A DNA stretch of 64,000 nt from Mesorhizobium_B sp963522145 (lineage in GTDB: Bacteria > Pseudomonadota > Alphaproteobacteria > Rhizobiales > Rhizobiaceae), in the NCBI GenBank assembly GCA_963522145.1, contig CAUQXI010000006.1, forward strand, positions 62,001 to 126,000. Reading direction: 5' to 3'. Made by a program: the position numbers and the translations under genes. The stretch's first letter is position 1. Every line of letters starts with the position of its first letter. Below, in pieces: positions 36,694 through 45,935 of the stretch. The notes under the pieces are model-generated. The model worked only from the letters and a program-made list of their open reading frames with translations, ran no database searches and was not told where the DNA came from.

Positions 36694-37719
36694 ATGGCCG
36701 ACGGCACCGAAACCGACATCCTCATCATCGGCGCCGGGCCGGTCGGCCTCTTCGCCGTGTTCGAGCTGGGCCTGTTCGACATGAAGTGCCACCTGGTCGA
36801 CATCCTCGACAAGCCAGGCGGACAATGCGCCGAGTTATATCCCGAAAAGCCGATCTACGACATTCCGGCCTGGCCTTCGATTTCCGGGCAGGAACTCGTC
36901 GATCGGCTGATGGAGCAGATCGCACCGTTCAACCCCGGTTTCACCTTCAACCGCATGATCTCCGGCTTGGAGAAGCGCGAGGACGGCCGCTTCGCCGTGA
37001 CCACCGACGAGAACGAGACCATCCTTGCCAAGGTCGTGGTGATTGCAGCCGGCGGCGGCTCGTTCCAGCCCAAGCGCCCCCCGATCCCCGGCATCGAGCA
37101 GTATGAGAGCGCCAGCGTCTTTTACTCTGTCCGTTGCATGGAGGAGTTTCGCGACCAGGATGTGGTGATCGTCGGAGGCGGCGACTCGGCGCTGGACTGG
37201 ACGCTGAACCTTCAGCCGATCGCCCGCAGCCTGACCTTGGTGCACCGCCGGCCCGAGTTCCGTGCCGCGCCCGACAGCGTCAACAAGATGTTCGCGCTTC
37301 AGGAGATGAAGAAGCTCGAGTTCCAGGTCGGCCAGGTGACCGGTCTCAACGGGGAGGGTGATCAGCTCCGTGCGGCGACAGTGAAGGGGCCGAACGGCGA
37401 AGTTGAGGTGCCCTGCACAAGGCTGCTGCCCTTCTTCGGGCTGACCATGAAGCTCGGGCCGATCGCCGATTGGGGGCTGAACCTGCACGAGAACCTGATC
37501 CCCGTGGATACGGAGAAGTTCGAGACATCCGTGCCGGGCATCTTCGCCATCGGCGACATCAATACCTATCCCGGCAAGCTGAAGCTGATCCTGTCCGGCT
37601 TCCATGAGGCGGCGCTGATGGCGCAGGCGGCCAAACGCATCGTCAGCCCCGGCGAGCGCGTCGTGTTCCAATACACCACGTCCTCCACAAGCCTGCAGAA
37701 GAAGCTCGGAGTCGCCTGA
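36694..37719 (+). CDS. ferredoxin-NADP reductase, thioredoxin-reductase type
   Basis: A 341-residue FAD/NAD(P)H flavoprotein. Two Rossmann motifs are GAGPVGLFAV near the N-terminus and GGGDSALDWTL in the middle, with GIFAIGDINTYPGK for FAD near the C-terminus. It lacks the CxxC of thioredoxin reductases and reads DKPGGQCAELYPEKPIYD, as in the Rhodopseudomonas/Bacillus YumC-type FNR. It would pass electrons from NADPH to the ferredoxin encoded just upstream. Start is the ATG at 36694. Confidence 0.95.
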   Translation: MADGTETDILIIGAGPVGLFAVFELGLFDMKCHLVDILDKPGGQCAELYPEKPIYDIPAWPSISGQELVDRLMEQIAPFNPGFTFNRMISGLEKREDGRFAVTTDENETILAKVVVIAAGGGSFQPKRPPIPGIEQYESASVFYSVRCMEEFRDQDVVIVGGGDSALDWTLNLQPIARSLTLVHRRPEFRAAPDSVNKMFALQEMKKLEFQVGQVTGLNGEGDQLRAATVKGPNGEVEVPCTRLLPFFGLTMKLGPIADWGLNLHENLIPVDTEKFETSVPGIFAIGDINTYPGKLKLILSGFHEAALMAQAAKRIVSPGERVVFQYTTSSTSLQKKLGVA

Positions 37720-37722
37720 CCT

Positions 37723-38337
37723 TTATTTCCTGACGCGCGCGGTCTCCATGCGCTCCAGCCTGTAGGCGAGCAGGCGAAGGATGCGGCTTTCGAAGTTCTT
37801 TCCTTCCACGCGGTCGAAGCGCGCCTGTTCGGCATCGTGGAGGGCGAGGACGCGGGTCGTCACGTCCTGCGCCTTTGCGGCAGCCGCCTTGCAATCGCTG
37901 AACGTGCCGAGCTTCCGCAACGCTGCTTCCAGTTCAGCCGCATGGTTCTTGGCGATCACGACATGGCTTTCCTCGTGCCGCTTGATGTCGGCGGAAAGCG
38001 TGTTCCAGATGAGGCGCGTGCCCTGATCCGCCTTGCGGGGCGCGCGCCAGCGCGGAAGCGTCATCTTGGCGCCTACCTTGACGTTAGCTCCGGCGATGCG
38101 GCACGATCCGGCCGACTGGGCGTAGCTGATCCTGGAGGTGAACTCCATCGTGGTCGCGCCCGGATGCCGGCTTCCGGTGCTTTGCACATGCGGACCCTTT
38201 CGGGCGAGCTCCCCCTCGATCTCCGAAAGCGTCGCACCGCCGACGGAAAAGTAGCTGTAGGTCTTGGAAAGCGTCGCCGCTTCCGCCGGCATTGCCGCGA
38301 GCACGAGGGCGCCGGCGGCGAGAAGGTGATTGCGCAT
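37723..38337 (-). CDS. secreted DUF922 putative zinc protease
   Basis: A 204-residue protein from the ATG at 38337, preceded by GGAGG. The signal peptide is MRNHLLAAGALVLAAMPAEA. The body carries YSYFSVGGATLSEIEGEL and the metal motif HEESH in IKRHEESHVVIAKNHA, the HExxH of the predicted Zn-dependent protease family (DUF922, COG5661). Substrate unknown. It converges with the FNR gene with only 3 bases between stops. Confidence 0.9.
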   Translation of the reverse strand: MRNHLLAAGALVLAAMPAEAATLSKTYSYFSVGGATLSEIEGELARKGPHVQSTGSRHPGATTMEFTSRISYAQSAGSCRIAGANVKVGAKMTLPRWRAPRKADQGTRLIWNTLSADIKRHEESHVVIAKNHAAELEAALRKLGTFSDCKAAAAKAQDVTTRVLALHDAEQARFDRVEGKNFESRILRLLAYRLERMETARVRK

Positions 38338-38431
38338 GTTGCCTCCTGCATCACCTTGGTCTAGTGCCCGGCGACGATCAACGCCAACGCGCAGCTCGCG
38401 CCACGGTTTCGGGCAGGTGTCCCCAGAAAGC

Positions 38432-39268
38432 ATGGCCACTCGCCGCTGGCAGCTCGCGCATGGCCGGCATCTCGATCTTGGAGATGCGTCCGTCATCATG
38501 GGCGTCCTCAACGTCACGCCCGACAGCTTTTCTGATGGCGGGCTGTTCGTGTCCGTTTCTGCGGCGCTTGAGCAGGCGCGCAGGATGGAGGGCCAGGGCG
38601 CAGCCATCATCGATGTGGGTGGCGAGTCCACGCGGCCGGGCGCCGAGCCGATCTCTGCCGGAGAGGAGCAAAGGCGGGTGCTGCCCGTAATCAAGGGGCT
38701 GGCGCGCGAAGGCGTCCTCATCTCCGTCGATACCTACCGCGAAGAAACGGCACAGCGCGCGGTGGAAGCGGGCGCGCATATTGTGAACGATGTGTGGGGA
38801 CTTCAACGCGACCCTGCGATCGCACAACTTGCGGCGGAAAGCGGGGCAGGGCTCGTTGTGATGCATACCGGGCGCGGTCGCGAGAAGCTGACGGATCCGA
38901 TCGCGGACCAGTTCCAATTTCTCCAACGCTCGCTGGCGATCGCCGATGACGCAGGTGTGCAGCGAGAGCAGATCGTGCTCGATCCCGGCTTCGGCTTTGC
39001 AAAGGAAACCGCCGATGAGAATGTCGCGCTCATGGCGCGGCTGGAGGAACTCTGCGGCTTGGGGATGCCCTTGATGGTCGGCGTCTCGCGAAAACGCTTT
39101 CTGGGAACACTGACCGGACGCGAAGCTGCGGCGCGCGATGTGGCGACCGCCGCCGCGAACGCATTGCTTCGCCTGAGGGGTGCAACGATCTTCCGTGTGC
39201 ATGATGTCGCGTCCAGCCGCGACGCCCTCGCGATTGCCGATGCGGTTCTCGCGCAAGGAAGGGCGTGA
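38432..39268 (+). CDS. folP: dihydropteroate synthase
   Basis: A 278-residue protein making dihydropteroate from 6-hydroxymethyl-dihydropterin diphosphate and p-aminobenzoate. Motifs are MGVLNVTPDSFSDGG, IIDVGGESTRPGA, DPGFGFAKE and VGVSRKRFLG. The ATG at 38432 is chosen because the frame upstream lies over the leader of the divergent DUF922 gene. It heads the folP-folB-folK operon. It is the target class of sulfonamides. Confidence 0.96.
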   Translation: MATRRWQLAHGRHLDLGDASVIMGVLNVTPDSFSDGGLFVSVSAALEQARRMEGQGAAIIDVGGESTRPGAEPISAGEEQRRVLPVIKGLAREGVLISVDTYREETAQRAVEAGAHIVNDVWGLQRDPAIAQLAAESGAGLVVMHTGRGREKLTDPIADQFQFLQRSLAIADDAGVQREQIVLDPGFGFAKETADENVALMARLEELCGLGMPLMVGVSRKRFLGTLTGREAAARDVATAAANALLRLRGATIFRVHDVASSRDALAIADAVLAQGRA

Positions 39269-39274
39269 CAAAGG

Positions 39275-39637
39275 ATGGCGAGCGTTGTGATCCGCCTGAA
39301 GAACTGCGCCTTCTTTGCTCGTCACGGCGTGCTTGAGGCGGAAGCCGTGCTCGGGCAGCGCTTCTTCGTTGATGCCGAACTGACCGTGGATGCCGGTGGC
39401 GCGCTCGAAAGCGACGAGGTGGCAGACACGCTCCACTACGGGGACGCCTATCAGCGGGTCGCGTCGGTGGTGACCACCCGGCGCTTCAACCTCATCGAGG
39501 CGCTAGCCTATGCCATCGGCACGGATCTGATGACGCATTTTCCTCGCATCACGGCGGCCGCCATCACCGTGCGCAAGCCGGCGGTGCCGATCGACGGCAT
39601 CCTCGATCATGCCGAGGTGACGGTGATCCTGCCTTGA
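39275..39637 (+). CDS. folB: dihydroneopterin aldolase
   Basis: A 120-residue FolB that converts dihydroneopterin to 6-hydroxymethyl-dihydropterin and glycolaldehyde. The landmark residues are the Glu of RHGVLEAEAVLGQRF and the Lys of ITVRKPAVP. Start ATG is 6 bases after the folP stop. The end overlaps the TTG of folK. Confidence 0.94.
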   Translation: MASVVIRLKNCAFFARHGVLEAEAVLGQRFFVDAELTVDAGGALESDEVADTLHYGDAYQRVASVVTTRRFNLIEALAYAIGTDLMTHFPRITAAAITVRKPAVPIDGILDHAEVTVILP

Positions 39638-40146
39638 CGGAAAGCGTCGTTTTCCTGAGCCTGGGGGGCAATCTTGGCGACCCGCGCGGAGCGATGGCAA
39701 CAGCCCTGCAGGCGATCGACGCTGATCCGCAGTCTTCCGTCATCCGTGTTTCGTCGCTTTACCGTACGCCGCCCTGGGGCAAGATCGACCAGCCCGACTT
39801 CCTCAATGCCGCCGCGGAAATCCGCACCATCCGGGAACCCCGCGACTTCCTTCAGCTCTGTCTTCAAACGGAACGCGAGCTGAAGCGCGTGCGCGCGGAG
39901 CGGTGGGGGCCGCGCGCCATCGACATCGACATTCTCCTCTTTAACGATTTCATCGTGAAGGAAGAGGGGCTTGAGATCCCCCATCCGCGCATCGCGGAGC
40001 GCGCATTCGTTCTCGTGCCGCTGGCCGAGATTGCGCCGGACATCAAGATTGCGGACATCACCGCGCGCGCGGCGTTGAAGATGATCGACGTGAGCGGCAT
40101 CGAGAGGCTGCCGGGCGCGGTTGATTGGTGGCGGACCTCGACCTAG
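39634..40146 (+). CDS. folK: 6-hydroxymethyl-dihydropterin pyrophosphokinase
   Basis: A 170-residue HPPK that transfers diphosphate from ATP to 6-hydroxymethyl-dihydropterin, the step between FolB and FolP. Motifs are VFLSLGGNLGDP, SSLYRTPPWG and RWGPRAIDIDILLF. The start is TTG, overlapping the folB TGA (TTGA). Its TAG stop shares a palindromic CTAG with the convergent antiporter gene. Confidence 0.94.
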   Translation: MTESVVFLSLGGNLGDPRGAMATALQAIDADPQSSVIRVSSLYRTPPWGKIDQPDFLNAAAEIRTIREPRDFLQLCLQTERELKRVRAERWGPRAIDIDILLFNDFIVKEEGLEIPHPRIAERAFVLVPLAEIAPDIKIADITARAALKMIDVSGIERLPGAVDWWRTST

Positions 40147-41972
40147 GCCGCCGGCTCGTTGCGCGGCAATGTCGCGGCGTCGCCCTCGTTCATTACGCGA
40201 CCCTTTCTGCGAGGCGGGGTGAGCGGGGTGGGCACGGGCATGTTGCCCTTCATGAAGCCGCGACCGGCCTGGATGCCGCCGACGATCTGCGCCTCAAGCC
40301 GCTCCAGATCTCTTTGCCGAACGTCTTCCACCGTTTCGGTCGCTTCTTCCTCCGACAGGCCCAGCGTGTGCAGCGTCGCCCGGCCAAGTTGAAGCGCCGA
40401 CTCGAAGGTTTCTCGGATCTGAAATTCGACGCCTTCCGCGATAAGCTGGATGGACGCTGCGCGGTCATAAGCGCGTGCCAGGACCGGCACCAGAGGGAAC
40501 TCCACCCTGAGCGTTTCCGCCATGCGGATCGCGGCTTCCGGCTTGTCCACGCAGATCAGCACAGCCCGCGAATGGGCCGCGCCGGCCGCGTGGAGGATAT
40601 CAAGCCGCGTGCCGTCGCCGTAATAGACCTTGAAGCCGAACTGGGCGGCGGACTGGATCATCTCCACATCATTGTCGATGATCGTGACATCAACGCCGCG
40701 CAGCAGAAGCGGCTGGCTGACGATCTGGCCGAAGCGTCCGAAGCCGATCACCAGAACGCTGTTCTGCTGCCCGTCCACGACCTCTACGCCATCAAGCGCC
40801 TGCGCAGGTTCGGGTAACAGCCGGTTGATCGCGAGCACCAGCAGGGGCGTGAGCGCCATGGAGAGGATGACGGTCGCCGTCATCACGGCGTTGGTTTCAG
40901 CGTCGAAGAGGCGGGCGGCGCTTGCGGCGGCAAACAGCACAAAGGCGAACTCGCCGCCCTGCGCCAGAAAGCCCGCTCGCTTGGCCGCATCCCGAAATGG
41001 CGCTCCGACCACGCGCGCAACGCCGAAAATGCCGGCCGCTTTGATGCCTGTGTAGCCGAGAACCGCGGCCACGATCAGCGGCCATTGGCGCGCGATGACG
41101 CCCAGATCGAGCGACATGCCGACGCCGAGAAAGAAGAGGCCGAGAAGGATGCCGCGAAACGGCTCGATGTCGGCTTCGAGCTGGTGGCGGAAGGTTGATT
41201 CCGAAAGAAGCACGCCGGCCAGGAATGCGCCCATCGCCATCGACAGTCCGCCAAGCTGCATCGCCAAAGCGGCGCCGAGGACCACAAGGAGCGCCGCTGC
41301 CGTCATCACCTCGCGCGCGTGCGCCGCAGCCAGCAGGCGGAAGAACGGGTTGAGCAGCCAGACGCCAGCTGCCACGAGAAGTCCGAGCGAGCCGAGCGCC
41401 ACCGCAACGGACGTCCAGCGCTCGCCGACGGACACCGTCTCGCCAGCGCCGAGGAAGGCGACGATCGCCAGCAGCGGCACGATCGCCAGATCTTCCAGGA
41501 GCAGGATCGAGACGATCCGCTGGCCCTCTGGGCTCGATGTCTCGCCGCGTTCATCCAGCAGCTGCATGACGATGGCGGTGGAGGAAAGCGTGAAGCCCAT
41601 GCCGGACACGAAGGCGGTCGCGGCCGTATAGCCTGCGACCATGCCGAGTGCGGTGAGAAGAAGGCTGCAGACCACCACTTGCGCAACGCCGAGGCCGAAA
41701 ATCTGGCGCCGCAGGCTCCACAGCCGCGACGGCTGCATTTCGAGCCCGATGATGAACAGGAACATCACGACGCCGAGTTCGGCGACATGGATGATTGACT
41801 GCGGATCGGTGAAAAGACGAAGCCCGAACGGACCGATGACGAGGCCGGCAGCGAGATAGCCGAGAACAGAGCCGAGGCCGAGCCGCTTGAACAGGGGCAC
41901 GGCGATGACGCCGGCGGCCAACAGTGCCACCACCTGAACGAGATCGCTGCTTCCGCCCGCCTCGACCGCCAT
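40143..41972 (-). CDS. Kef-type (CPA2) cation:proton antiporter with TrkA-N domain
   Basis: A 609-residue protein. The first 385 residues are a 12- to 13-helix Na+/H+ exchanger domain (YLAAGLVIGPFGLRLF; GMGFTLSSTAIVMQLL; LLLEDLAIVPLLAIV). From about residue 400 a RCK/TrkA-N domain follows with VLVIGFGRFGQIVSQPL. It is the KefB/KefC architecture for potassium efflux. A glutathione-linked ancillary subunit (KefF/KefG) is not nearby. It is the last of five minus-strand genes from SixA to Kef. Confidence 0.93.
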   Translation of the reverse strand: MAVEAGGSSDLVQVVALLAAGVIAVPLFKRLGLGSVLGYLAAGLVIGPFGLRLFTDPQSIIHVAELGVVMFLFIIGLEMQPSRLWSLRRQIFGLGVAQVVVCSLLLTALGMVAGYTAATAFVSGMGFTLSSTAIVMQLLDERGETSSPEGQRIVSILLLEDLAIVPLLAIVAFLGAGETVSVGERWTSVAVALGSLGLLVAAGVWLLNPFFRLLAAAHAREVMTAAALLVVLGAALAMQLGGLSMAMGAFLAGVLLSESTFRHQLEADIEPFRGILLGLFFLGVGMSLDLGVIARQWPLIVAAVLGYTGIKAAGIFGVARVVGAPFRDAAKRAGFLAQGGEFAFVLFAAASAARLFDAETNAVMTATVILSMALTPLLVLAINRLLPEPAQALDGVEVVDGQQNSVLVIGFGRFGQIVSQPLLLRGVDVTIIDNDVEMIQSAAQFGFKVYYGDGTRLDILHAAGAAHSRAVLICVDKPEAAIRMAETLRVEFPLVPVLARAYDRAASIQLIAEGVEFQIRETFESALQLGRATLHTLGLSEEEATETVEDVRQRDLERLEAQIVGGIQAGRGFMKGNMPVPTPLTPPRRKGRVMNEGDAATLPRNEPAA

Positions 41973-42064
41973 CCGCCGCCCTCATGCTTGATGAGAAAAG
42001 GACTAGGGAAACGTGCGGCTCAACGCAATGCGCGCGGGAAGGTGTCGTGCGCGGGGAGCTGACC

Positions 42065-42595
42065 CTAGGGCTGGATCGAGCCGACGGTGGTGGCATCCAC
42101 GCGCTTGAGGCTCATGCCGATCACCGGCACGAGATCATCCTCCACCCGCACCGAGACGGTTACGGTCATGGTGTTCTCGTCGGCCATCTTGGCGAGCATC
42201 GCGCCCTTGAGCTGGTTGCGGTTGATGCCGAGCACCATCTTGCGGCCGTCCACGACATTGCCGGACACGATGTCGAGACCCTTGCCGGCCGCGCCATCCT
42301 GAAAAGTGCCGCGATAGCCGGAGCGGCCTTTGCGCTCCACCGTGGCCGTCATCTTCTGGTTGAACACGCCCACCCGGCATCCGCCGTCCAGCGTCACGCC
42401 GAGGGTTTTTGCCGGGGTCGATCCGGTGAAGTTGCAGACGAATTTCGTGCCCTTGTATTTGCCGGCCACGATCTCGCCGGGCCCCGTCCAGCCGCCCAAA
42501 ACGCTTTCAAAGAAAGCTGCATCGCCATCGGCGGCCGTGGACGGACCGACCGAGGCGAGAACCGGAAGGAGGGCCAGGAGGAGGGCGGATTTCAT
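42065..42595 (-). CDS. secreted hypothetical protein
   Basis: A 176-residue protein with a signal peptide (MKSALLLALLPVLASVGPS). The mature part begins with FFESVLGGWTGPGEIVAGKY and contains two Cys (VCNFTG; GGCRVG) that might pair in the periplasm. This type of sequence is widespread as an unnamed Hyphomicrobiales protein, but I do not recognise a named domain. It lies between the YcjF gene and the antiporter, 92 and 67 bases from them. Confidence 0.8.
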   Translation of the reverse strand: MKSALLLALLPVLASVGPSTAADGDAAFFESVLGGWTGPGEIVAGKYKGTKFVCNFTGSTPAKTLGVTLDGGCRVGVFNQKMTATVERKGRSGYRGTFQDGAAGKGLDIVSGNVVDGRKMVLGINRNQLKGAMLAKMADENTMTVTVSVRVEDDLVPVIGMSLKRVDATTVGSIQP

Positions 42596-42662
42596 GACTC
42601 AAGACCTTGGCGGCGAATGGTGAGGCGTCGGTCGACCATCGCCAATCAAGGTTAATGCTTTG

Positions 42663-43721
42663 TCACGAAGGCGAGCCTTCACCTCGCTCTTTCGCCGCGA
42701 AGCGCGCGAGGACGGCAACGAAATCCTTCATCCCCGGACGCGGCAGAGCCGTGAAAGGAAGAGGGCGGGCGGCTTCCATCGCGGCAACGCCGATGCGCGC
42801 CGTCATCATGCCGTTAATGACGCCCTCGCCGAGCTTGGCGGAAAGGCGTGCAGCAAGGCCGTGACCGACAAGCTGCTGCACGACGCTGTCGCCCGCGGCG
42901 ATCGATCCGGTGACGGCAAGATGGGTCAGCGTGCTTCTCGCGAGGCGGAAGAAGCCGAGCGTGCCGGGACGACCGCCATAAAGCTCAGCCAGCCTGCGGA
43001 CGAGACGTCCCGCCTCGAACAGCACATAGGCCACGTCGAACACGGCTCGCGGGCTGACGGCGGTCACCAGCGAGACCCGTTTCGCGGCGTCGAGCACGAG
43101 CGTCTTGGCGCGGGCGTCAAGCGAACCGAGCAGCTCGATCTCGCCCAAGCGGAGGAGGGCTGCGCCGTCGATGACATCGTTTCGCAGCTCACCCAGCGCC
43201 TTCCGGCCGGCGGCGGTCTCAGGCTTGCCGGCAAGCAGTGCCTCGACCTCCGCCAGAAGCGTTCGAGCCGCGCCTGCATCGTCGCGCGCGATCGCCGCAC
43301 TCGCCCTTCCACGCATCGCCTCCACAGAGGCCAGCCGGCGAAGCGCAAACAGTTCACGGCCGAGGATGACCGCAACCGCAACCACCACAAGCACCGCGGC
43401 GCCCGCTCCGACCCATCCCAGCCATTCGGCGCGCGAGAAGAGCTCCCGAATCAGCGCATCCGCCCAAAGCCCAAAGGCCAGCGAGACCAGTGTGCCCAGG
43501 GCGGTCGCGAACACCGCGGGAAGAACCGAGCGGTGGGACCGTGCACGCGGCAGCGCGGGCGGCGCAAGCGCGAGCTCCGGCTCGTCGAACACGTCGATTG
43601 CCGAAGGCGTGACGATCGCTTCGGCGCTTGCAACGGCGCGGGGCTCGCGAAATGCGGCTTCGCTCTCCCGTTCGGGCTGATCCAGGCGGAAGGATGCGGG
43701 GCGGCGACCGGTCTCGCTCAT
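42663..43721 (-). CDS. YcjF/TIGR01620 (DUF697) membrane protein
   Basis: A 352-residue protein. Two membrane helices are near residues 65-85 and 98-120, followed by a DUF697 domain (ALLRLGEIELLGSLDARAK; AVSPRAVFDVAYVLFEAGR; LARSTLTHLAVTGS). YcjF partners YcjX in proteobacteria, both linked to the phage-shock/envelope-stress response in enterics. Its ATG overlaps the YcjX stop as ATGA, so the pair is translated together. No psp genes are present. Confidence 0.9.
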   Translation of the reverse strand: MSETGRRPASFRLDQPERESEAAFREPRAVASAEAIVTPSAIDVFDEPELALAPPALPRARSHRSVLPAVFATALGTLVSLAFGLWADALIRELFSRAEWLGWVGAGAAVLVVVAVAVILGRELFALRRLASVEAMRGRASAAIARDDAGAARTLLAEVEALLAGKPETAAGRKALGELRNDVIDGAALLRLGEIELLGSLDARAKTLVLDAAKRVSLVTAVSPRAVFDVAYVLFEAGRLVRRLAELYGGRPGTLGFFRLARSTLTHLAVTGSIAAGDSVVQQLVGHGLAARLSAKLGEGVINGMMTARIGVAAMEAARPLPFTALPRPGMKDFVAVLARFAAKERGEGSPS

Positions 43722-45229
43722 GCCAGACGGTCTCCGAGCAGGAACTGTAAGGCGCGATCCAGCCGGATATGCGGCAGCGAGAGGGTCAGGCCGTCCGCGT
43801 TCTTTTCCAACCTGGGCGGGCGAAATCGTACGAACCGAATGGGGGAAGGTGCTTCAGTTTTCGATTCAAGCGCTTCAAAAACCGAGTCTGGATTCTTCGG
43901 CAAGTCACCGGGAAATATGGCGGTTTCGGTGTTTCCGTCAAAGGCCTCGCCATTGATGGTTTCGCCCTCAAGCGGCGTGCCGATGATGACGGGTAGCGTG
44001 TCCAGACCTTGGCGCGCCGTTCCTTCCCGAGTCGCGCGAACGGCGGCCATGGCAACGACATCGACGTCGGCGCCCGTCAGCGCCGCACGCTCGGCGGCGC
44101 GGCGAACAAGTCTGCGAACGATCGCCTGGAGGCGGTCATGGCTTTCGTGATGAAGGTGATCGGCCTTGGTGGCCGCGATCAGGATGCGGTCGATCCGGCG
44201 TGAGAACAAGTCCCCCAGCAGCGAGCCGCGGCCTGGTCGGAAGCAACTCAGGATTTCGGTGAGCGCCCGTTCGAGATCGGCCAACGCTGCCGGGCCGGCG
44301 TTGAGTGCAGCCATCGCGTCCACCATCACGATCTGACGGTCGAGCCGGGCAATGTGCTCGCGGAAGAAGGGTTTTACTACGACGCTCTTATAGGCCTCGT
44401 AGCGCCGCTCCATCATCGCGTGGAGCGACCCGCTCGGCGGCGCGCCATCGGTCAGGATGAGCGGCGAGAAGGTGAGGGCCGGCGAGCCTTCGAGGTCGCC
44501 GGGCATCAGGAAGCGCCCGGGTGGAAGCGTGGAAAGCGCGCGCTGATCCGCCTTGCAGGCGCGAAGATAGGCAGCGAAGCTTTCGGCCAAAGCGCGCGCC
44601 TGCATCTCGTCTGCCGGGGCAGATGGATCGGCAAGCGTTGCCAGCGCATTCCACTCCGCAGCAAGATCGGCGCGCACGGGCAGCCGCGCCAGGTCAAGCG
44701 CCTCGCGCGAGAATTCGCGAAAGCTCTTGTTGAGCAGAGGCAGGTCGAGCAGCCATTCGCCGGGGTAGTCCACGATGTCGAGGGAGAGCTTGCCCGCCCC
44801 GAACATGCGGCTCCATGCGGAGGCCGATTCATACTCGATCGTCAGCCGAAGCTCGGAAATCGCGCGGGTCGATTCGGGCCAGATGCGGCGATCCACCAGC
44901 GCGGCGATGTGGTCCTCAACCTGGAACCGGGGCACGGCCTTGTCGGGCTGCTCCTCGAGGTAAGCCTTCGCGAGGCGGCCGGACTTCAAGGCCTCGAAAA
45001 GCGGCAGTCGGCCGCCATGAAGAAGATTATGCACAAGGGCAGAGATGAACACCGTCTTGCCCGCGCGGGAAAGGCCCGTCACCCCGAGCCGGAGCGTCGG
45101 CGAGAACATCTCGCCGGCGCGGCCCGCGAGCGTGTCCAGCGCAATCAGGGCCTCGTCGGCGAAGCTGGTTGTGGCGGCCAAGTGCGATGCTGCTCCCGAT
45201 GGTTCGTCGCGAGATATAGGTGCATGCAC
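43718..45229 (-). CDS. YcjX-family P-loop protein (DUF463)
   Basis: A 503-residue P-loop NTPase-like protein. The phosphate loop is GVTGLSRAGKTVFISAL; LSLDIVDYPGEWLLDLPLL is the switch/Walker B-type segment characteristic of DUF463; ILIAATKADHLHH resembles a G4 TKAD motif. YcjX homologues bind guanine nucleotides and belong to stress regulons. It overlaps the YcjF gene downstream and lies 14 bases after the SixA gene upstream, forming one transcript. Confidence 0.92.
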   Translation of the reverse strand: MHAPISRDEPSGAASHLAATTSFADEALIALDTLAGRAGEMFSPTLRLGVTGLSRAGKTVFISALVHNLLHGGRLPLFEALKSGRLAKAYLEEQPDKAVPRFQVEDHIAALVDRRIWPESTRAISELRLTIEYESASAWSRMFGAGKLSLDIVDYPGEWLLDLPLLNKSFREFSREALDLARLPVRADLAAEWNALATLADPSAPADEMQARALAESFAAYLRACKADQRALSTLPPGRFLMPGDLEGSPALTFSPLILTDGAPPSGSLHAMMERRYEAYKSVVVKPFFREHIARLDRQIVMVDAMAALNAGPAALADLERALTEILSCFRPGRGSLLGDLFSRRIDRILIAATKADHLHHESHDRLQAIVRRLVRRAAERAALTGADVDVVAMAAVRATREGTARQGLDTLPVIIGTPLEGETINGEAFDGNTETAIFPGDLPKNPDSVFEALESKTEAPSPIRFVRFRPPRLEKNADGLTLSLPHIRLDRALQFLLGDRLA

Positions 45230-45243
45230 CAGGCTTTGGTATG

Positions 45244-45744
45244 TCAGTCCCGTTTCGGGACGATCACGGCATGCAGAAATCCCGTATGCGGCTCGATCCT
45301 GCTCAGCGGGGCGTCGAACGACAGCACTGCGAGCGTCGAGGTCGGAAAGTCCCGTGCCAGCGCTTCGACAGCAGCGGCTTCCCCGTCGCGTGTCAGAAGC
45401 ATGGCGGTTTCTGCGATAGCGGGATTGTGGCCGATCACGAGCAGGGACTGGGCGCTCTGCGCCTTTATTTCGCGCAGGTAGCCGTTTGCGTCGGCATCGA
45501 ACAGCGTCGTGGAGAAGGTTGCGCGCTCATCCAGCTCCGCAAGATCGAGGGTGGCAAGCGTTTCGCGGGTTCTGGCTGCGGCGGAACAAAGCACCCGCGA
45601 CGGCGGAGCGAGCTCTGCGCGGAAGCGCAGCCCGACCTGCCGCGCGTCTTCACGGCCGGATTCTTCCAGCGGACGATCGAAGTCGCGCATCCCCGGTGAC
45701 GCCTTCGCGGCCTTTGCGTGACGCAAAAGAAACAGGGTTGTCAT
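45244..45744 (-). CDS. SixA-type histidine phosphatase
   Basis: A 166-residue phosphatase from the ATG at 45744, preceded by AGGAGG. The catalytic motif is LFLLRHAKAAKAS (RHG-type, here RHA), and VIGHNPAI carries the second His. SixA-type phosphatases remove phosphate from phospho-His in Hpt or PTS proteins. The local Hpt protein is one conceivable target, with no evidence beyond co-occurrence. It is the first gene in the SixA-YcjX-YcjF run. Confidence 0.9.
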   Translation of the reverse strand: MTTLFLLRHAKAAKASPGMRDFDRPLEESGREDARQVGLRFRAELAPPSRVLCSAAARTRETLATLDLAELDERATFSTTLFDADANGYLREIKAQSAQSLLVIGHNPAIAETAMLLTRDGEAAAVEALARDFPTSTLAVLSFDAPLSRIEPHTGFLHAVIVPKRD

Positions 45745-45874
45745 GTTGGATCCTCCTTCTCGTGATCGCGGCGCCTGTCCCGCGCCGGGCTGCCTCCCTC
45801 TTCGCTGCGCCGGCAACAGCAGGAGCGAAGAAAGAACTGGCCTGACATTTGCGTGACCCGTCCCGGCCGACTGC

Positions 45875-45903
45875 TTGTGCATGGCAGCGCGCTTGAGTAT
45901 ATG
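45875..45903 (+). promoter_or_regulatory. probable dksA promoter
   Basis: TTGTGC (45875-45880) and TATATG (45898-45903) are 17 bases apart, with the -10 element ending 33 bases before the dksA ATG. The fit is reasonable for a housekeeping promoter. Confidence 0.45.
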
Positions 45904-45935
45904 GCGCGAAAAGCGGCCAGTGGGGGACTGAAGTC

